A DNA stretch of 7,603 nt from Gammaproteobacteria bacterium (GCA_003540955.1 DPMX01000356.1:1-7603); one strand, 5' to 3'; shown: positions 1-7,070, counted from the stretch's first letter. Program-made: numbers and translations. The notes: generated by a model from the sequence alone, not told the origin.

Positions 1-60
1 CATAAGAATGAGAATCGAGCCAAAGCCCTGTCGAATCGCATCTAAAAAACTATTGCTCAT
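1..60 (-). CDS. N-terminus of an unidentified protein, cut by the left edge
   Basis: Only the first 20 codons are present, reading MSNSFLDAIRQGFGSILILM. The ATG lies at 60-58 on the minus strand. An AGGA ribosome binding site sits 7 bases upstream of it, and an in-frame TAG stop precedes that, so this is the first usable start in the frame. The residues run from a short polar or amphipathic start (S, N, D, R, Q) into an uninterrupted hydrophobic stretch (ILILM). This would fit the first membrane segment or signal anchor of an inner-membrane protein, but twenty residues are too few to name a family. It is co-directional with the HEAT-repeat gene, 297 bp downstream of it, so it may have its own promoter. 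That a gene starts here is fairly well supported; its function is unknown. Confidence 0.55.
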   Translation of the reverse strand, partial: MSNSFLDAIRQGFGSILILM

Positions 61-357
61 GACGAATTCCTATAGTCTATGCCTACGTAAGTGATAGATT
101 TTTACCTACCGTTCTATTCTTGAATCATGCTACGGTGGAGGTTCCCGGCGTAGGTCATCCGGATAACACTAACTCATTCACGCCTAGATATCATTATTAA
201 TCGCGAAACAACAGATTAGGCAAACGTAGAACAATTATCATAAAACAATGTTGTGTAGATTTAAGTGCTGTCCCGGAAGTGTTGATATCGCCCGAACAAA
301 GCGACGAGTGGGTCATTAAGACTGGTTGCTGAAACTTATCCTCTTTTTCAGTGCATT
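61..357. other. 297-bp intergenic stretch, no convincing gene
   Basis: This AT-rich gap lies between the stop of the HEAT-repeat gene and the start of the left-edge gene. No strong T-tailed terminator is seen. The best hairpin just after the HEAT stop is a 6-bp CTGAAA/TTTCAG pair (329-334 and 346-351) with an 11-base loop and no T-run. A 39-codon minus-strand ORF starting at ATG near 315 lacks a ribosome binding site and was not called. The promoter of the left-edge gene should be here, but no -35/-10 pair is good enough to place it. The two genes could equally be co-transcribed through the gap. Confidence 0.5.
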
Positions 358-1533
358 TTATACTTCTGTTCCAATTTTAAAAGCCTCCGGCGCAATGCGA
401 ATGATAGCCCATGCCGCCATACCACGAATCCTAGGGTTTGCGTCATCGAGGTAGGTTGCTAAGAGCTCGATTTTCTTCCGTTCTTTTCGCTCACCAATTA
501 GCCAAAGGGTTTGTAATCTAACGTCGGGATCATCGTGCGCTAGACCCCATTCATATATTTCCGATGGGTCCCATTCGATGCCTCGCCAAGCCTCTAGTAA
601 TCTCGCCCCCGGAATTGGACGGATCTTTAAAGCGAATAATTCTATCGATAATTCATGTGCAAGCTTTGGGGGAAGACGCCTTACTGCACTGGCACCTACC
701 TCCGCGTTAAGCTCTTTACCTCTTGCAATCACGTTGATTAGCTCATTCACATACTTCTTCTCCCCCTGCGCCGCAATACTCGCAAGAGCAGCAAGCGAGA
801 CCCGAGGATCTTCCGATTTTTGCAATATAGCTAAAGCCTCGTACGCACGGTCTGTCTTCAGATACTTTAGTGCAACTGCGATTACTTCTCGCTGATAGAG
901 ATCCCCGGCAGCGGCAAGTTTTAGCATCTGCTCCGCTATCTCGTTTGCGTGGCCGCGGCGTGCTAGGAAATAATACCCGTAAGCCTTAGTTGTACCGTCG
1001 GTGTTTGAGGAATCAACCACCGACTTCACGACCTCAATGGCGTTAGGTGAGTCCCGCATATGCACTAATGCTTGCATTGCATAACGTTGTACGTCCGGAG
1101 GACCTTCTTGGAGAATTGCGAGAAGGAATTCGCTCATGTCGTCCCGCGGGTTGGTTGCCAACGATTGGACTAAAAATTGGGTAAACATCTGGTTATCTGC
1201 GGCTAGGCGGTAAATTAAATCGATTCCGTTAGGATGGCGCACTCCAATTAGCGTATCTATCGCAGAACGTTGGTAAACGATGTCATTTCCAATAGCAAAC
1301 TCCTCCAGAACCTCCAACCCCGTTTCGTTGCCGATATCCGACAATGTACCAGCCCCTAATATCCGGTCGTAATAATTTTCCGATTGGAGGAGTTCTGCCG
1401 CGGTTTTTACCGCGTTTGTAGCCGCTTCTTCGAGACTATCGGTCTTTGCTATTGCTACAAGTGTTAATAGTGAACACAGAAACGCAGCTGTAGGCAGAAT
1501 GATGAATCGGGTGCTCAAAACAATTCGGGGCAT
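358..1533 (-). CDS. Exported HEAT-repeat protein
   Basis: A 391-residue protein. The N-terminus looks like a Sec signal peptide: Arg3 and Arg9, a hydrophobic core at about residues 10-28, and an AIA cleavage site at 27-29 before Lys30. Cys20 does not sit in a proper lipobox, so a lipoprotein is unlikely. From about residue 35 to the end the sequence is paired amphipathic helices of about 30-35 residues, as in HEAT or PBS-lyase HEAT-like repeats. The clearest units are near 145-160 (DVQRYAMQALVHMRD), 242-255 (DPRVSLAALASIAA), 336-347 (DPDVRLQTLWLI) and 367-380 (NPRIRGMAAWAII), with the recurring pattern D/NP-x-[VI]-R. No catalytic residues are recognisable; such folds usually serve as scaffolds for protein binding. 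An AGGA ribosome binding site lies 7 bases before the ATG at 1533. The location is inferred to be periplasmic. The gene lies downstream of the exporter operon but behind a strong terminator, so a functional link is possible but not shown. Confidence 0.85.
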   Translation of the reverse strand: MPRIVLSTRFIILPTAAFLCSLLTLVAIAKTDSLEEAATNAVKTAAELLQSENYYDRILGAGTLSDIGNETGLEVLEEFAIGNDIVYQRSAIDTLIGVRHPNGIDLIYRLAADNQMFTQFLVQSLATNPRDDMSEFLLAILQEGPPDVQRYAMQALVHMRDSPNAIEVVKSVVDSSNTDGTTKAYGYYFLARRGHANEIAEQMLKLAAAGDLYQREVIAVALKYLKTDRAYEALAILQKSEDPRVSLAALASIAAQGEKKYVNELINVIARGKELNAEVGASAVRRLPPKLAHELSIELFALKIRPIPGARLLEAWRGIEWDPSEIYEWGLAHDDPDVRLQTLWLIGERKERKKIELLATYLDDANPRIRGMAAWAIIRIAPEAFKIGTEV

Positions 1534-1575
1534 GGGGGGATCCTTTTAAGATTTGGAAATACTTTTTCTTGTCCT

Positions 1576-1605
1576 GTTATTTGCGGCTAACCTGATAAAA
1601 GACAA
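1576..1605 (-). promoter_or_regulatory. Possible sigma70-type promoter of the HEAT-repeat gene
   Basis: Read on the minus strand, TTGTCT (1605-1600) is followed after 18 bases by AATAAC (1581-1576), each matching four of six consensus bases. It lies between the operon terminator at 1683-1714 and the HEAT gene start at 1533, where a separate promoter is expected. Just upstream of the -35 is the near-palindrome CTTAA-GA-TTAAG (1610-1621), which could be a regulator site. Both matches are weak. Confidence 0.35.
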
Positions 1606-1682
1606 CTTGCTTAAGATTAAGTTCTAAAGACCTCTTACTCTCAATTTGTTTTAAGGCCCGCCAAGATTTTTTCCCTCCGGGT

Positions 1683-1714
1683 AAAGAAAAAACGGGCCGC
1701 GAAGCGGCCCGTTT
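1683..1714 (-). terminator. Strong intrinsic terminator after the DUF1302 gene
   Basis: On the minus strand, the 11-bp arms AAACGGGCCGC (1714-1704) and GCGGCCCGTTT (1700-1690) pair perfectly around a TTC triloop. The second arm runs into TTTTTT-C-TTT (1692-1683). The GC-rich stem plus T-tract is a textbook rho-independent terminator. It begins 50 bp past the DUF1302 stop codon and ends the exporter operon before the HEAT-repeat gene. Read on the plus strand the hairpin has only a short TTT after it, so it is mainly one-directional. Confidence 0.93.
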
Positions 1715-1763
1715 GAGAGGGTAAGTGTAATGCGGATAGATTCCGCTACACCGTTTTTGTACC

Positions 1764-4076
1764 TTAGAACTGGTACTTAAGCTGTAAGAAAAGCTCGTCA
1801 TTATCGCGTAGCGAGCCAATTCCTTCATGAGCTACACCTAATGGTGAGTTCTGATACGGGTAGTTGTTGTTTAGACCGAATGTCCCAACCCTTGAATCAC
1901 CTGCGTTATCCCCCATACCACGGATAAATGAGGTATAAGGCCCTGCGCTATGGGTGTAGTTGTTGTCGCCACCCCAGATGGTATAGAACCCGCCTTTAAC
2001 GGACCAATGGTTGTCTATTAACCATTCAAGGTTTAACCCTGCAGTCCATGAATTAGCCATTTCTTCCCAAACCACGAAGCCCACAGGTTTAAGGGTATCG
2101 CGCATGTAGTTACCAAGGAAGAAGAATGTCCATATGAAGTTATGCTCGTCAGCCAGGAAACCCGAATTCTTATCGCCTTCGTGGTCAAGGTACCAAGTGT
2201 CAAATAGCTGCATTGACAGGAAGAATGTACGGTCCTTATTCAACCACGGAATGAAGGTCGGGCGGTCAAGACCGATAGACCACTGCATTATATCGCTCTC
2301 GTCGAGCCAGTCCGCTTCACGCGTGTTATTAACGAGTTGATCGAGGGTTATCGAAGACTCAATTCTAAACACGAGACCAGACCATGGCTCAAAGTAGTCG
2401 ATAGCCATACCCGTGGTATGTGATTGCTTATACCTTATCGAGGTAGGACCGCCTAGCAAGAGACCGGTACGGTAAAACAATTCAGCATTGTCTTGTGCTT
2501 GTGCGGCCGCAGCGGCTGCCCGTGCGTTAGCGTTCCGACCACCCTGGGCGACAGCACTAATTGCATCCTGGGGCGTCATTAACGTCACCGGAATGTTTCC
2601 GTCGCCATTAGTAATCATCGAAGCCAAGTCAAAGATTAATGTATCTTGCGTTCCCCTGGTGTCACCCGCCGCGATATCAGCGTTGTTTACATAGACACCG
2701 TCAAACGCAAAGACTGGGATGTCGTTCCACCCATAATGGTGTGTGAACGCCATGCGTACGGCTTTGAATCGGAACTCCCAACGTGCCGCAGGCTCGGTGT
2801 TGCTGATGCTCCAATCTGGACGAGCAGACCCACCTGCTAGCCCGGCAAGAGTACCAAAACCCGATGGCTTCCTGTCGTCATTTGGACCGCCGAAGCCGCA
2901 ACGGACGCCGGGGTTAGCAGCAATTGCAGCGTTGACTCCGGCAACCGTGCCGCCGTTACCGAAGGCGCCTGTCGCCAGTGTCCCAGCTCTTGGTTGATAT
3001 CCAGGGCCGATACAAGGTTCAACAGAGAAGTATTCGTTAAACCCGGCGAATGTACTTTGGATTTTCGAGAATGGATGTGCCCATGCACCAGAAGGGTTAC
3101 CCAAGCCAACTCCCTTGTACTCGTCGAAGTTCCAAACAAATTGAAATGCGTTATCCGTTAATGGCCCGATGGTGCCAGCTTTATACTGGATAGAAAGCAT
3201 CCATTGGGGGATACGTATGTCCTCGAATGAGTCGAAGAAGAAGTGCTGACCAAAGTCGACCGGGTTCAATTGGTCCTGAAGTCGAAAGAAGTCAGTCTTT
3301 CCCCAGACAATTTGTTGCTTCCCGAGACGGATCCAGAAGTCACCGATGATTCCGTCCATGTACAACTCACGGAAAGGATAAAGTTCTCCGCTCGAGTCAG
3401 TGTTATTCATCGCGACCTCAAGGTGAGAGTTGTCAACGTTTTGACAACGTCGGCAATTTAACTCCTGCTGGCCGGTGGTTGCGAAAATGGGGAAACCAGA
3501 TGCGACGCCGTTACCTTCACTGAAGTTGCCACCGACGGTACCTGTTCTTGCAGCGATTACTTCGAAGTTGTTCTGCAACCACTCCGGATTCTGAAATCCG
3601 TGGGTAACCAGCTTGCTGATACCACCGGTCGACAAGAAGTCCTCTCCGGCCACACCTAAAAAGGCGCCGTCAAATCCACCATAGCCGACTGAGTCGTTAA
3701 AGTGGTTGAAATTACCGGTCGAGAAGTAGGAGTTAGCACCGCCCTCACGGGTTATGCCGCCGCCTAATCCGTTGTAGTAGGCTACGTCAAACTCCGGTCG
3801 CACGATTGCCGTGAAGCTCAATTCGTCGAACATTCCCACATCCGTGTAACCGAGATTTACCTCGATCTGGAGGCGCTGGATCCATTGCGTTAGATAGGTC
3901 CGTCCGCTACCGACATTGGCGCGTGCTTCCGATGATAAAAAGCCTTCAATTTCGATGTCGCCACCGAGACCAGAGACCGAAATACGCGCTTGAGCAGGCA
4001 TCACGATTGCGATTGCCAGCACTAACGCCCCTAGCGTCCATGACAACGCTTTAGTAGAGCTTGGGTTATCTCTCAT
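1764..4076 (-). CDS. DUF1302-family outer-membrane beta-barrel protein
   Basis: A 770-residue precursor. Residues 1-30 are a signal peptide (Arg2, Lys9, hydrophobic core 11-26, AQA at 28-30, then RISVSG), so the mature protein is exported. The segment at about 251-276, LGKQQIVWGK followed by TDFFRLQDQLNPVDFG, is the hallmark of DUF1302 (PF06980). The chain is rich in alternating aromatic and polar strands and ends in LKYQF; a terminal Phe is the typical BAM-recognised signal of outer-membrane barrels. The protein looks longer than usual for the family, because of Gly/Ala-rich inserts at about 355-420 and an Ala run at about 518-525. Cysteines occur at 208, 211 (CRRC), 355 and 393. I chose the ATG at 4076 because it is followed by the signal peptide and preceded by GGGGGGA. 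An upstream in-frame ATG at 4166 would overlap the exporter gene and bury the signal peptide. The gene is 22 bp after the RND gene in the same operon. The role is inferred as the outer-membrane partner or channel for what the exporter moves; the substrate is unknown. Confidence 0.9.
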   Translation of the reverse strand: MRDNPSSTKALSWTLGALVLAIAIVMPAQARISVSGLGGDIEIEGFLSSEARANVGSGRTYLTQWIQRLQIEVNLGYTDVGMFDELSFTAIVRPEFDVAYYNGLGGGITREGGANSYFSTGNFNHFNDSVGYGGFDGAFLGVAGEDFLSTGGISKLVTHGFQNPEWLQNNFEVIAARTGTVGGNFSEGNGVASGFPIFATTGQQELNCRRCQNVDNSHLEVAMNNTDSSGELYPFRELYMDGIIGDFWIRLGKQQIVWGKTDFFRLQDQLNPVDFGQHFFFDSFEDIRIPQWMLSIQYKAGTIGPLTDNAFQFVWNFDEYKGVGLGNPSGAWAHPFSKIQSTFAGFNEYFSVEPCIGPGYQPRAGTLATGAFGNGGTVAGVNAAIAANPGVRCGFGGPNDDRKPSGFGTLAGLAGGSARPDWSISNTEPAARWEFRFKAVRMAFTHHYGWNDIPVFAFDGVYVNNADIAAGDTRGTQDTLIFDLASMITNGDGNIPVTLMTPQDAISAVAQGGRNANARAAAAAAQAQDNAELFYRTGLLLGGPTSIRYKQSHTTGMAIDYFEPWSGLVFRIESSITLDQLVNNTREADWLDESDIMQWSIGLDRPTFIPWLNKDRTFFLSMQLFDTWYLDHEGDKNSGFLADEHNFIWTFFFLGNYMRDTLKPVGFVVWEEMANSWTAGLNLEWLIDNHWSVKGGFYTIWGGDNNYTHSAGPYTSFIRGMGDNAGDSRVGTFGLNNNYPYQNSPLGVAHEGIGSLRDNDELFLQLKYQF

Positions 4077-4080
4077 TAGT

Positions 4081-4088
4081 TCCCCCCT
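4081..4088 (-). promoter_or_regulatory. Ribosome binding site deciding the DUF1302 start
   Basis: On the minus strand AGGGGGGA (4088-4081) ends four bases before the ATG at 4076. It lies in the 22-bp gap after the RND stop codon. It supports the 4076 start over the in-frame ATG at 4166. The G-rich form resembles the G-run before the RND gene start. Confidence 0.75.
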
Positions 4089-4098
4089 ATTGATTCGG

Positions 4099-6528
4099 CT
4101 AACTACTTGCCGATTGTGGTGCAGTTGCACTATTTCCCACCGTGTCGCTACCTTCCGCATCGTCAAGGTGAGATTTCATAACAAAACTTGGTTTAAAGAC
4201 CTTCACTAGCAACGGTAGCAACGTTACCGCGCCGATCATGTTACTGATCATTAACAGAGACAGCAGCATAGCCATTTCGCTGTTAAACCGGAGTGACGAT
4301 CCAGGAATCCAATAAATAATACCAGCGACCACAGTTACCGCTGTGAACAACACAGCCGCACCTGTAGTTGACAACGCTTCGTGTACGGCTTCGTTTATGC
4401 TCCTGTGTCGGACCTCTTCGCGAATACGGTCTAGCATATAAATGGCGTAATCAACGCCAATGCCGATGCCAACAGCGGTTACCGGTAAGGTGTTGATGTT
4501 CAGGCCGATATCTCGGAATGCCATGTAGGCACGATTAATCAATACGGCCATCGATAACACAACGAACACCAGAAGAGCCGCCGTGATAGAACGGTATGTC
4601 AGCGCCACAGAAGTCATGACGACGATCATAATTAATATTGTCTGAATCAGCTCCGAACGCTCAACTTCCTGATTACCAGCCGCAGTTGTACCAATAATCC
4701 CGCCGGCGTACTGTGGTGTTACACCGTCCAGTGGGTTTGCTTCCAAGAACTCTTCGGCTGCCGCAATGGCCGCGTGGACCGTTACCCCAGTCGCGTCCTT
4801 GAAGAACACCACAAAGTTTGCAACCCGTCCTTCAAGGTCCATGTACTCCGTGATGACCCCTGGTATCGCAGCACCAGCTTCATACATGAACAGTGTGTTT
4901 CCGACATCCCTTTGCGTGTTCGGAACTAAAGACCATCTTGGGTCGTCATAGTGGTACAAGCGGTTAATTGAACGGACAAGTTGCGGTATATCACGCGTTC
5001 CCCCGTAATTGATGACATCCGCCATATGCCGCCCAAAACGCTGCATCACATCGACCACCACCGGATCTTTCATCTTATGCGCTTCTTCGGCTTCAAAATA
5101 AATACTGAGTTGATTTGCGCCAGCGAATTTTCCTGCTATCCGCGACGCTGCGATGTTGTACTCAGACTCTTGAAACAGTATCGGAGAGCCTGGTTTGTTC
5201 TCGCCGACTACGGCGTCCTTCGCATAAGTAAGTGCGACTACGATGATAATACCGGCAAATCCAAACACCGGTAACGATGCCTTTGGCGAGACCAGGAAGG
5301 TTGCCCATCTCGACATTATGCCCGCGTACATGCTCTTATGGCCTTCAGATCCAGCGCCTTTACTGATATTCGGCACGGGCGTTATAGATAAAATTAGCGG
5401 CACCAAGATCGTCACAGTAACAAGATTGCTAAGTGACCAGAAGCTACAAAATATGCCAAGCTTAGCTATGATCGGAATGGAAGATACAGCGAGCACCAGA
5501 AGCCCTGCCGCATCCGTAAAAATAGCAATTGATGCGGGCACAAGTAGTTCGCCCATACTAGTTCGAACAGCCGAATCTCTTGTTTCACCTTTCCGTATCT
5601 CGTCGTGGTATCGCTCCATCATCTGGACACAGTGACTTGCTGTACGTGCAGATATCAAGATTGGGACCACTAGGATTAACGGGTCGAGGTTATAGCCTAG
5701 CCATCCGACCAACCCTAGTCCCCATACCGCCGCAGTGCCCGTTCCGATCATCGGTATGAGGACACCGGCCAGAGTGCGGAAATGGAGGAATAGTAGAATG
5801 CCAACAATCAGGAGTGTCACAGAAAAAATAAGTTTAAGTTCCGCTGAATGGTGGTAGATCCATCCTTTGAGCATCGGCTCGCCCGCGACGTACAGCTTTG
5901 TCTTGCCGTCAGCCTCGACCTCCTCCTTGAGCGCTTGTAGACGAGTAAAGATATCGTTGTAATCCAAACGTTCTTCGTCAAAGCCAGCAAGTATTAGTGC
6001 TGCAGTACCATCAGCAGAAATATACGTGCCATATACGATGTCGTTGTTGAATGATTCTTCCCGAAGCTTCTTCAATCCTGCTGCGTCGGTAGGTAATACC
6101 TGCGGCAACACTGACTCTGATTTAATCAACCCGCCAGCGGTCGTTCGAATACGACGGATTTTCGGGTGCGCAATACTCGCGACTTGGTAGTGGTTTACCC
6201 CACCTATTTTGTCAACCTCTTCGGTCAGCATCTTCACCTTGCCTAGCGTTTCCAAGGTAAAAAGATCTTCTTCTTCCCCGACGACTTCTAGCGACATGGT
6301 TACGACGTTTGCGCCACCGAACGTTTGCTTCATTCGGTTATAGTTTTTGATGTAGTCGTGTTTCGCCGGCAGGAGATCTGCGAATCTCGAATAAACTTCA
6401 ATGGTCGGTAGAGCCAACGCTAACGCGATGGTCGGAACAAGGATGAAAAAGAATGTTAATGCCCTATGGTCTAATATCCAATTAGCTATGCGCTGCCCCG
6501 TTCGTGAATGTTCTATACTAGCAGTCAA
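4099..6528 (-). CDS. RND-superfamily exporter (MMPL/HAE3-like)
   Basis: An 809-residue inner-membrane protein with the duplicated RND plan. TM1 is at about 24-42, a periplasmic domain at 43-229, and TM2-TM6 at about 231-385. TM7 is at about 418-436, the second periplasmic domain at 437-625, and TM8-TM12 at about 627-777. A hydrophilic Ser/Ala-rich tail follows. The size and two medium loops fit the HAE3/COG1033 predicted exporters (MMPL, PF03176) rather than the ~1,040-residue AcrB type. The second half carries GIGVDYAIYMLDRIREE with Asp693, the usual proton-relay position. The matching site in the first half is Ser298-His299. The family uses proton motive force to move hydrophobic or lipid-like substrates; the substrate here cannot be read. 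The start is TTG at 6528-6526: there is no ATG until residue 66, which would delete TM1. A GGGGG run lies 10 bases upstream. It is the first gene of an operon with the DUF1302 protein. No membrane-fusion protein is visible. Confidence 0.92.
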   Translation of the reverse strand: MTASIEHSRTGQRIANWILDHRALTFFFILVPTIALALALPTIEVYSRFADLLPAKHDYIKNYNRMKQTFGGANVVTMSLEVVGEEEDLFTLETLGKVKMLTEEVDKIGGVNHYQVASIAHPKIRRIRTTAGGLIKSESVLPQVLPTDAAGLKKLREESFNNDIVYGTYISADGTAALILAGFDEERLDYNDIFTRLQALKEEVEADGKTKLYVAGEPMLKGWIYHHSAELKLIFSVTLLIVGILLFLHFRTLAGVLIPMIGTGTAAVWGLGLVGWLGYNLDPLILVVPILISARTASHCVQMMERYHDEIRKGETRDSAVRTSMGELLVPASIAIFTDAAGLLVLAVSSIPIIAKLGIFCSFWSLSNLVTVTILVPLILSITPVPNISKGAGSEGHKSMYAGIMSRWATFLVSPKASLPVFGFAGIIIVVALTYAKDAVVGENKPGSPILFQESEYNIAASRIAGKFAGANQLSIYFEAEEAHKMKDPVVVDVMQRFGRHMADVINYGGTRDIPQLVRSINRLYHYDDPRWSLVPNTQRDVGNTLFMYEAGAAIPGVITEYMDLEGRVANFVVFFKDATGVTVHAAIAAAEEFLEANPLDGVTPQYAGGIIGTTAAGNQEVERSELIQTILIMIVVMTSVALTYRSITAALLVFVVLSMAVLINRAYMAFRDIGLNINTLPVTAVGIGIGVDYAIYMLDRIREEVRHRSINEAVHEALSTTGAAVLFTAVTVVAGIIYWIPGSSLRFNSEMAMLLSLLMISNMIGAVTLLPLLVKVFKPSFVMKSHLDDAEGSDTVGNSATAPQSASS

Positions 6529-6566
6529 GTCCCCAATGCCCCCATTTCGTATATTTCTGGTATCAC
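6525..6566 (-). other. Possible 13-codon leader ORF overlapping the RND start
   Basis: A GTG at 6566-6564 opens a 13-residue frame, MIPEIYEMGALGT, whose TGA (6527-6525) overlaps the TTG start of the RND gene as TTGA. AGAGGA at 6583-6578 is 11 bases before the GTG. The internal ATG at 6545 is in the same frame. The arrangement would suit translational coupling into a weak TTG start, but so short an ORF can occur by chance, so it is reported as a candidate element rather than a gene. Confidence 0.25.
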
Positions 6567-6713
6567 TTTCTGTTAGATCCTCTTTGCGCGACTATTCTGC
6601 CACGATGAGAAAGAAACGTAAACAACTCTTTTGTGGTAATTTTACGACGATGATGAACCACAAGTGCCGAATTGCCGAGATAATTTGTGGGATCCATCAT
6701 TAGTCGTTTTTTT

Positions 6714-6723
6714 ACCAATTGGT
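6714..6723. repeat. Palindrome ACCAATTGGT, possible operator
   Basis: A perfect 10-bp palindrome upstream of the exporter operon. It overlaps the first of two TGGTCT copies (6720-6725 and 6743-6748) spaced 23 bp apart, about two helical turns. Symmetric TGGT/ACCA half-sites are typical of dimeric regulators such as GntR or TetR families, but no regulator gene is in the window and no family can be assigned. Confidence 0.4.
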
Positions 6724-6743
6724 CTCCCCCCGCAAAGGGCAGT

Positions 6744-6763
6744 GGTCTGAGGGAGCTCAGACC
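6744..6763. repeat. Perfect inverted repeat GGTCTGAG-GGAG-CTCAGACC
   Basis: Eight-base arms GGTCTGAG (6744-6751) and CTCAGACC (6756-6763) pair perfectly across the four-base loop GGAG. Neither strand has a T-run after it, so it is not an intrinsic terminator. It may be an operator or a 5'-leader hairpin: if the TATAAA at 6775-6770 on the minus strand is a -10 box, transcription of the exporter operon would begin at about the hairpin. Confidence 0.5.
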
Positions 6764-6977
6764 CTCCACTTTATAGGGATTTGCTGAAAAGCGGCGTAAA
6801 ATCGATTAAACACGACCCAAACGGTACCGCCATTATCGCAACGCAACAAATTGACAATCGAGGAAAAATTCAAATCAAGAAAATTTCAACGCCTTTGGAG
6901 CAAAACTAGCCACAGGCCCGTCATTATTTATCTGATTCGGAGAAAACTTGAAAACCGCAACTTAGTCTGGAAACGGT

Positions 6978-7006
6978 TTGACATCTAGTTAGAACGGGGG
7001 TGGATT
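6978..7006 (+). promoter_or_regulatory. Possible promoter of the flavin reductase gene
   Basis: A perfect -35 box TTGACA (6978-6983) is followed after 17 bases by TGGATT (7001-7006), a poor -10. A shifted GATTAA at 7003-7008 would give a 19-base spacer. The site is about 105 bp before the ATG at 7113. The good -35 with a weak -10 would suit an activated promoter, but this is inference. A second TTGACA at 6851-6856 has no better -10. Confidence 0.35.
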
Positions 7007-7013
7007 AACCTTT

Positions 7014-7070
7014 ATGTTCCACGCGGCTTCCAATACCCAGACGACTGCTCCCTTTATTTCGACCGATTAG
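7014..7070 (+). other. Candidate 18-codon upstream ORF, in frame with the flavin reductase
   Basis: ATG at 7014 reads MFHAASNTQTTAPFISTD and stops at TAG 7068-7070. GGGGGTGG (6996-7003) lies 10 bases before the ATG, a better ribosome binding site than that of the main gene. It is in the same frame as the gene at 7113 but separated from it by two in-frame TAG stops (7068 and 7101). It could be a leader peptide, a degenerate former N-terminus or chance. It overlaps one copy of a 12-bp direct repeat. Confidence 0.2.

Noticed and set aside
329..351. CTGAAA/TTTCAG hairpin after the HEAT gene as a terminator
   Set aside because: The stem is only 6 bp with an 11-base loop and no following T-tract on the minus strand.
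1577..1828. 83-codon minus-strand frame across the terminator
   Set aside because: It starts inside the DUF1302 gene in another frame and reads through the strong hairpin at 1690-1714; no domain is recognisable.
4077..4166. Upstream in-frame ATG at 4166 extending the DUF1302 protein by 30 residues
   Set aside because: It would overlap the end of the RND gene by 68 bases, place 30 charged residues before the signal peptide, and ignore the GGGGGGA ribosome binding site in front of the ATG at 4076.
5243..5635. 130-codon plus-strand frame inside the exporter gene
   Set aside because: It is antisense to strongly supported membrane-protein coding sequence and shows no recognisable domain.
6401..6703. 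100-codon plus-strand frame spanning the exporter start
   Set aside because: More than a third is antisense to the exporter N-terminus including TM1, and the rest shows no domain or ribosome binding site of note.
6744..6763. Inverted repeat as an intrinsic terminator
   Set aside because: No T-run follows on either strand; the seven-T run at 6707-6713 is upstream of it on the plus strand and appears as A on the minus strand.
6563..6769. 68-codon minus-strand frame upstream of the exporter
   Set aside because: It runs through the inverted repeat, lacks a convincing ribosome binding site at either of its ATGs and resembles no family. Kept only as part of the overlap-chain observation.
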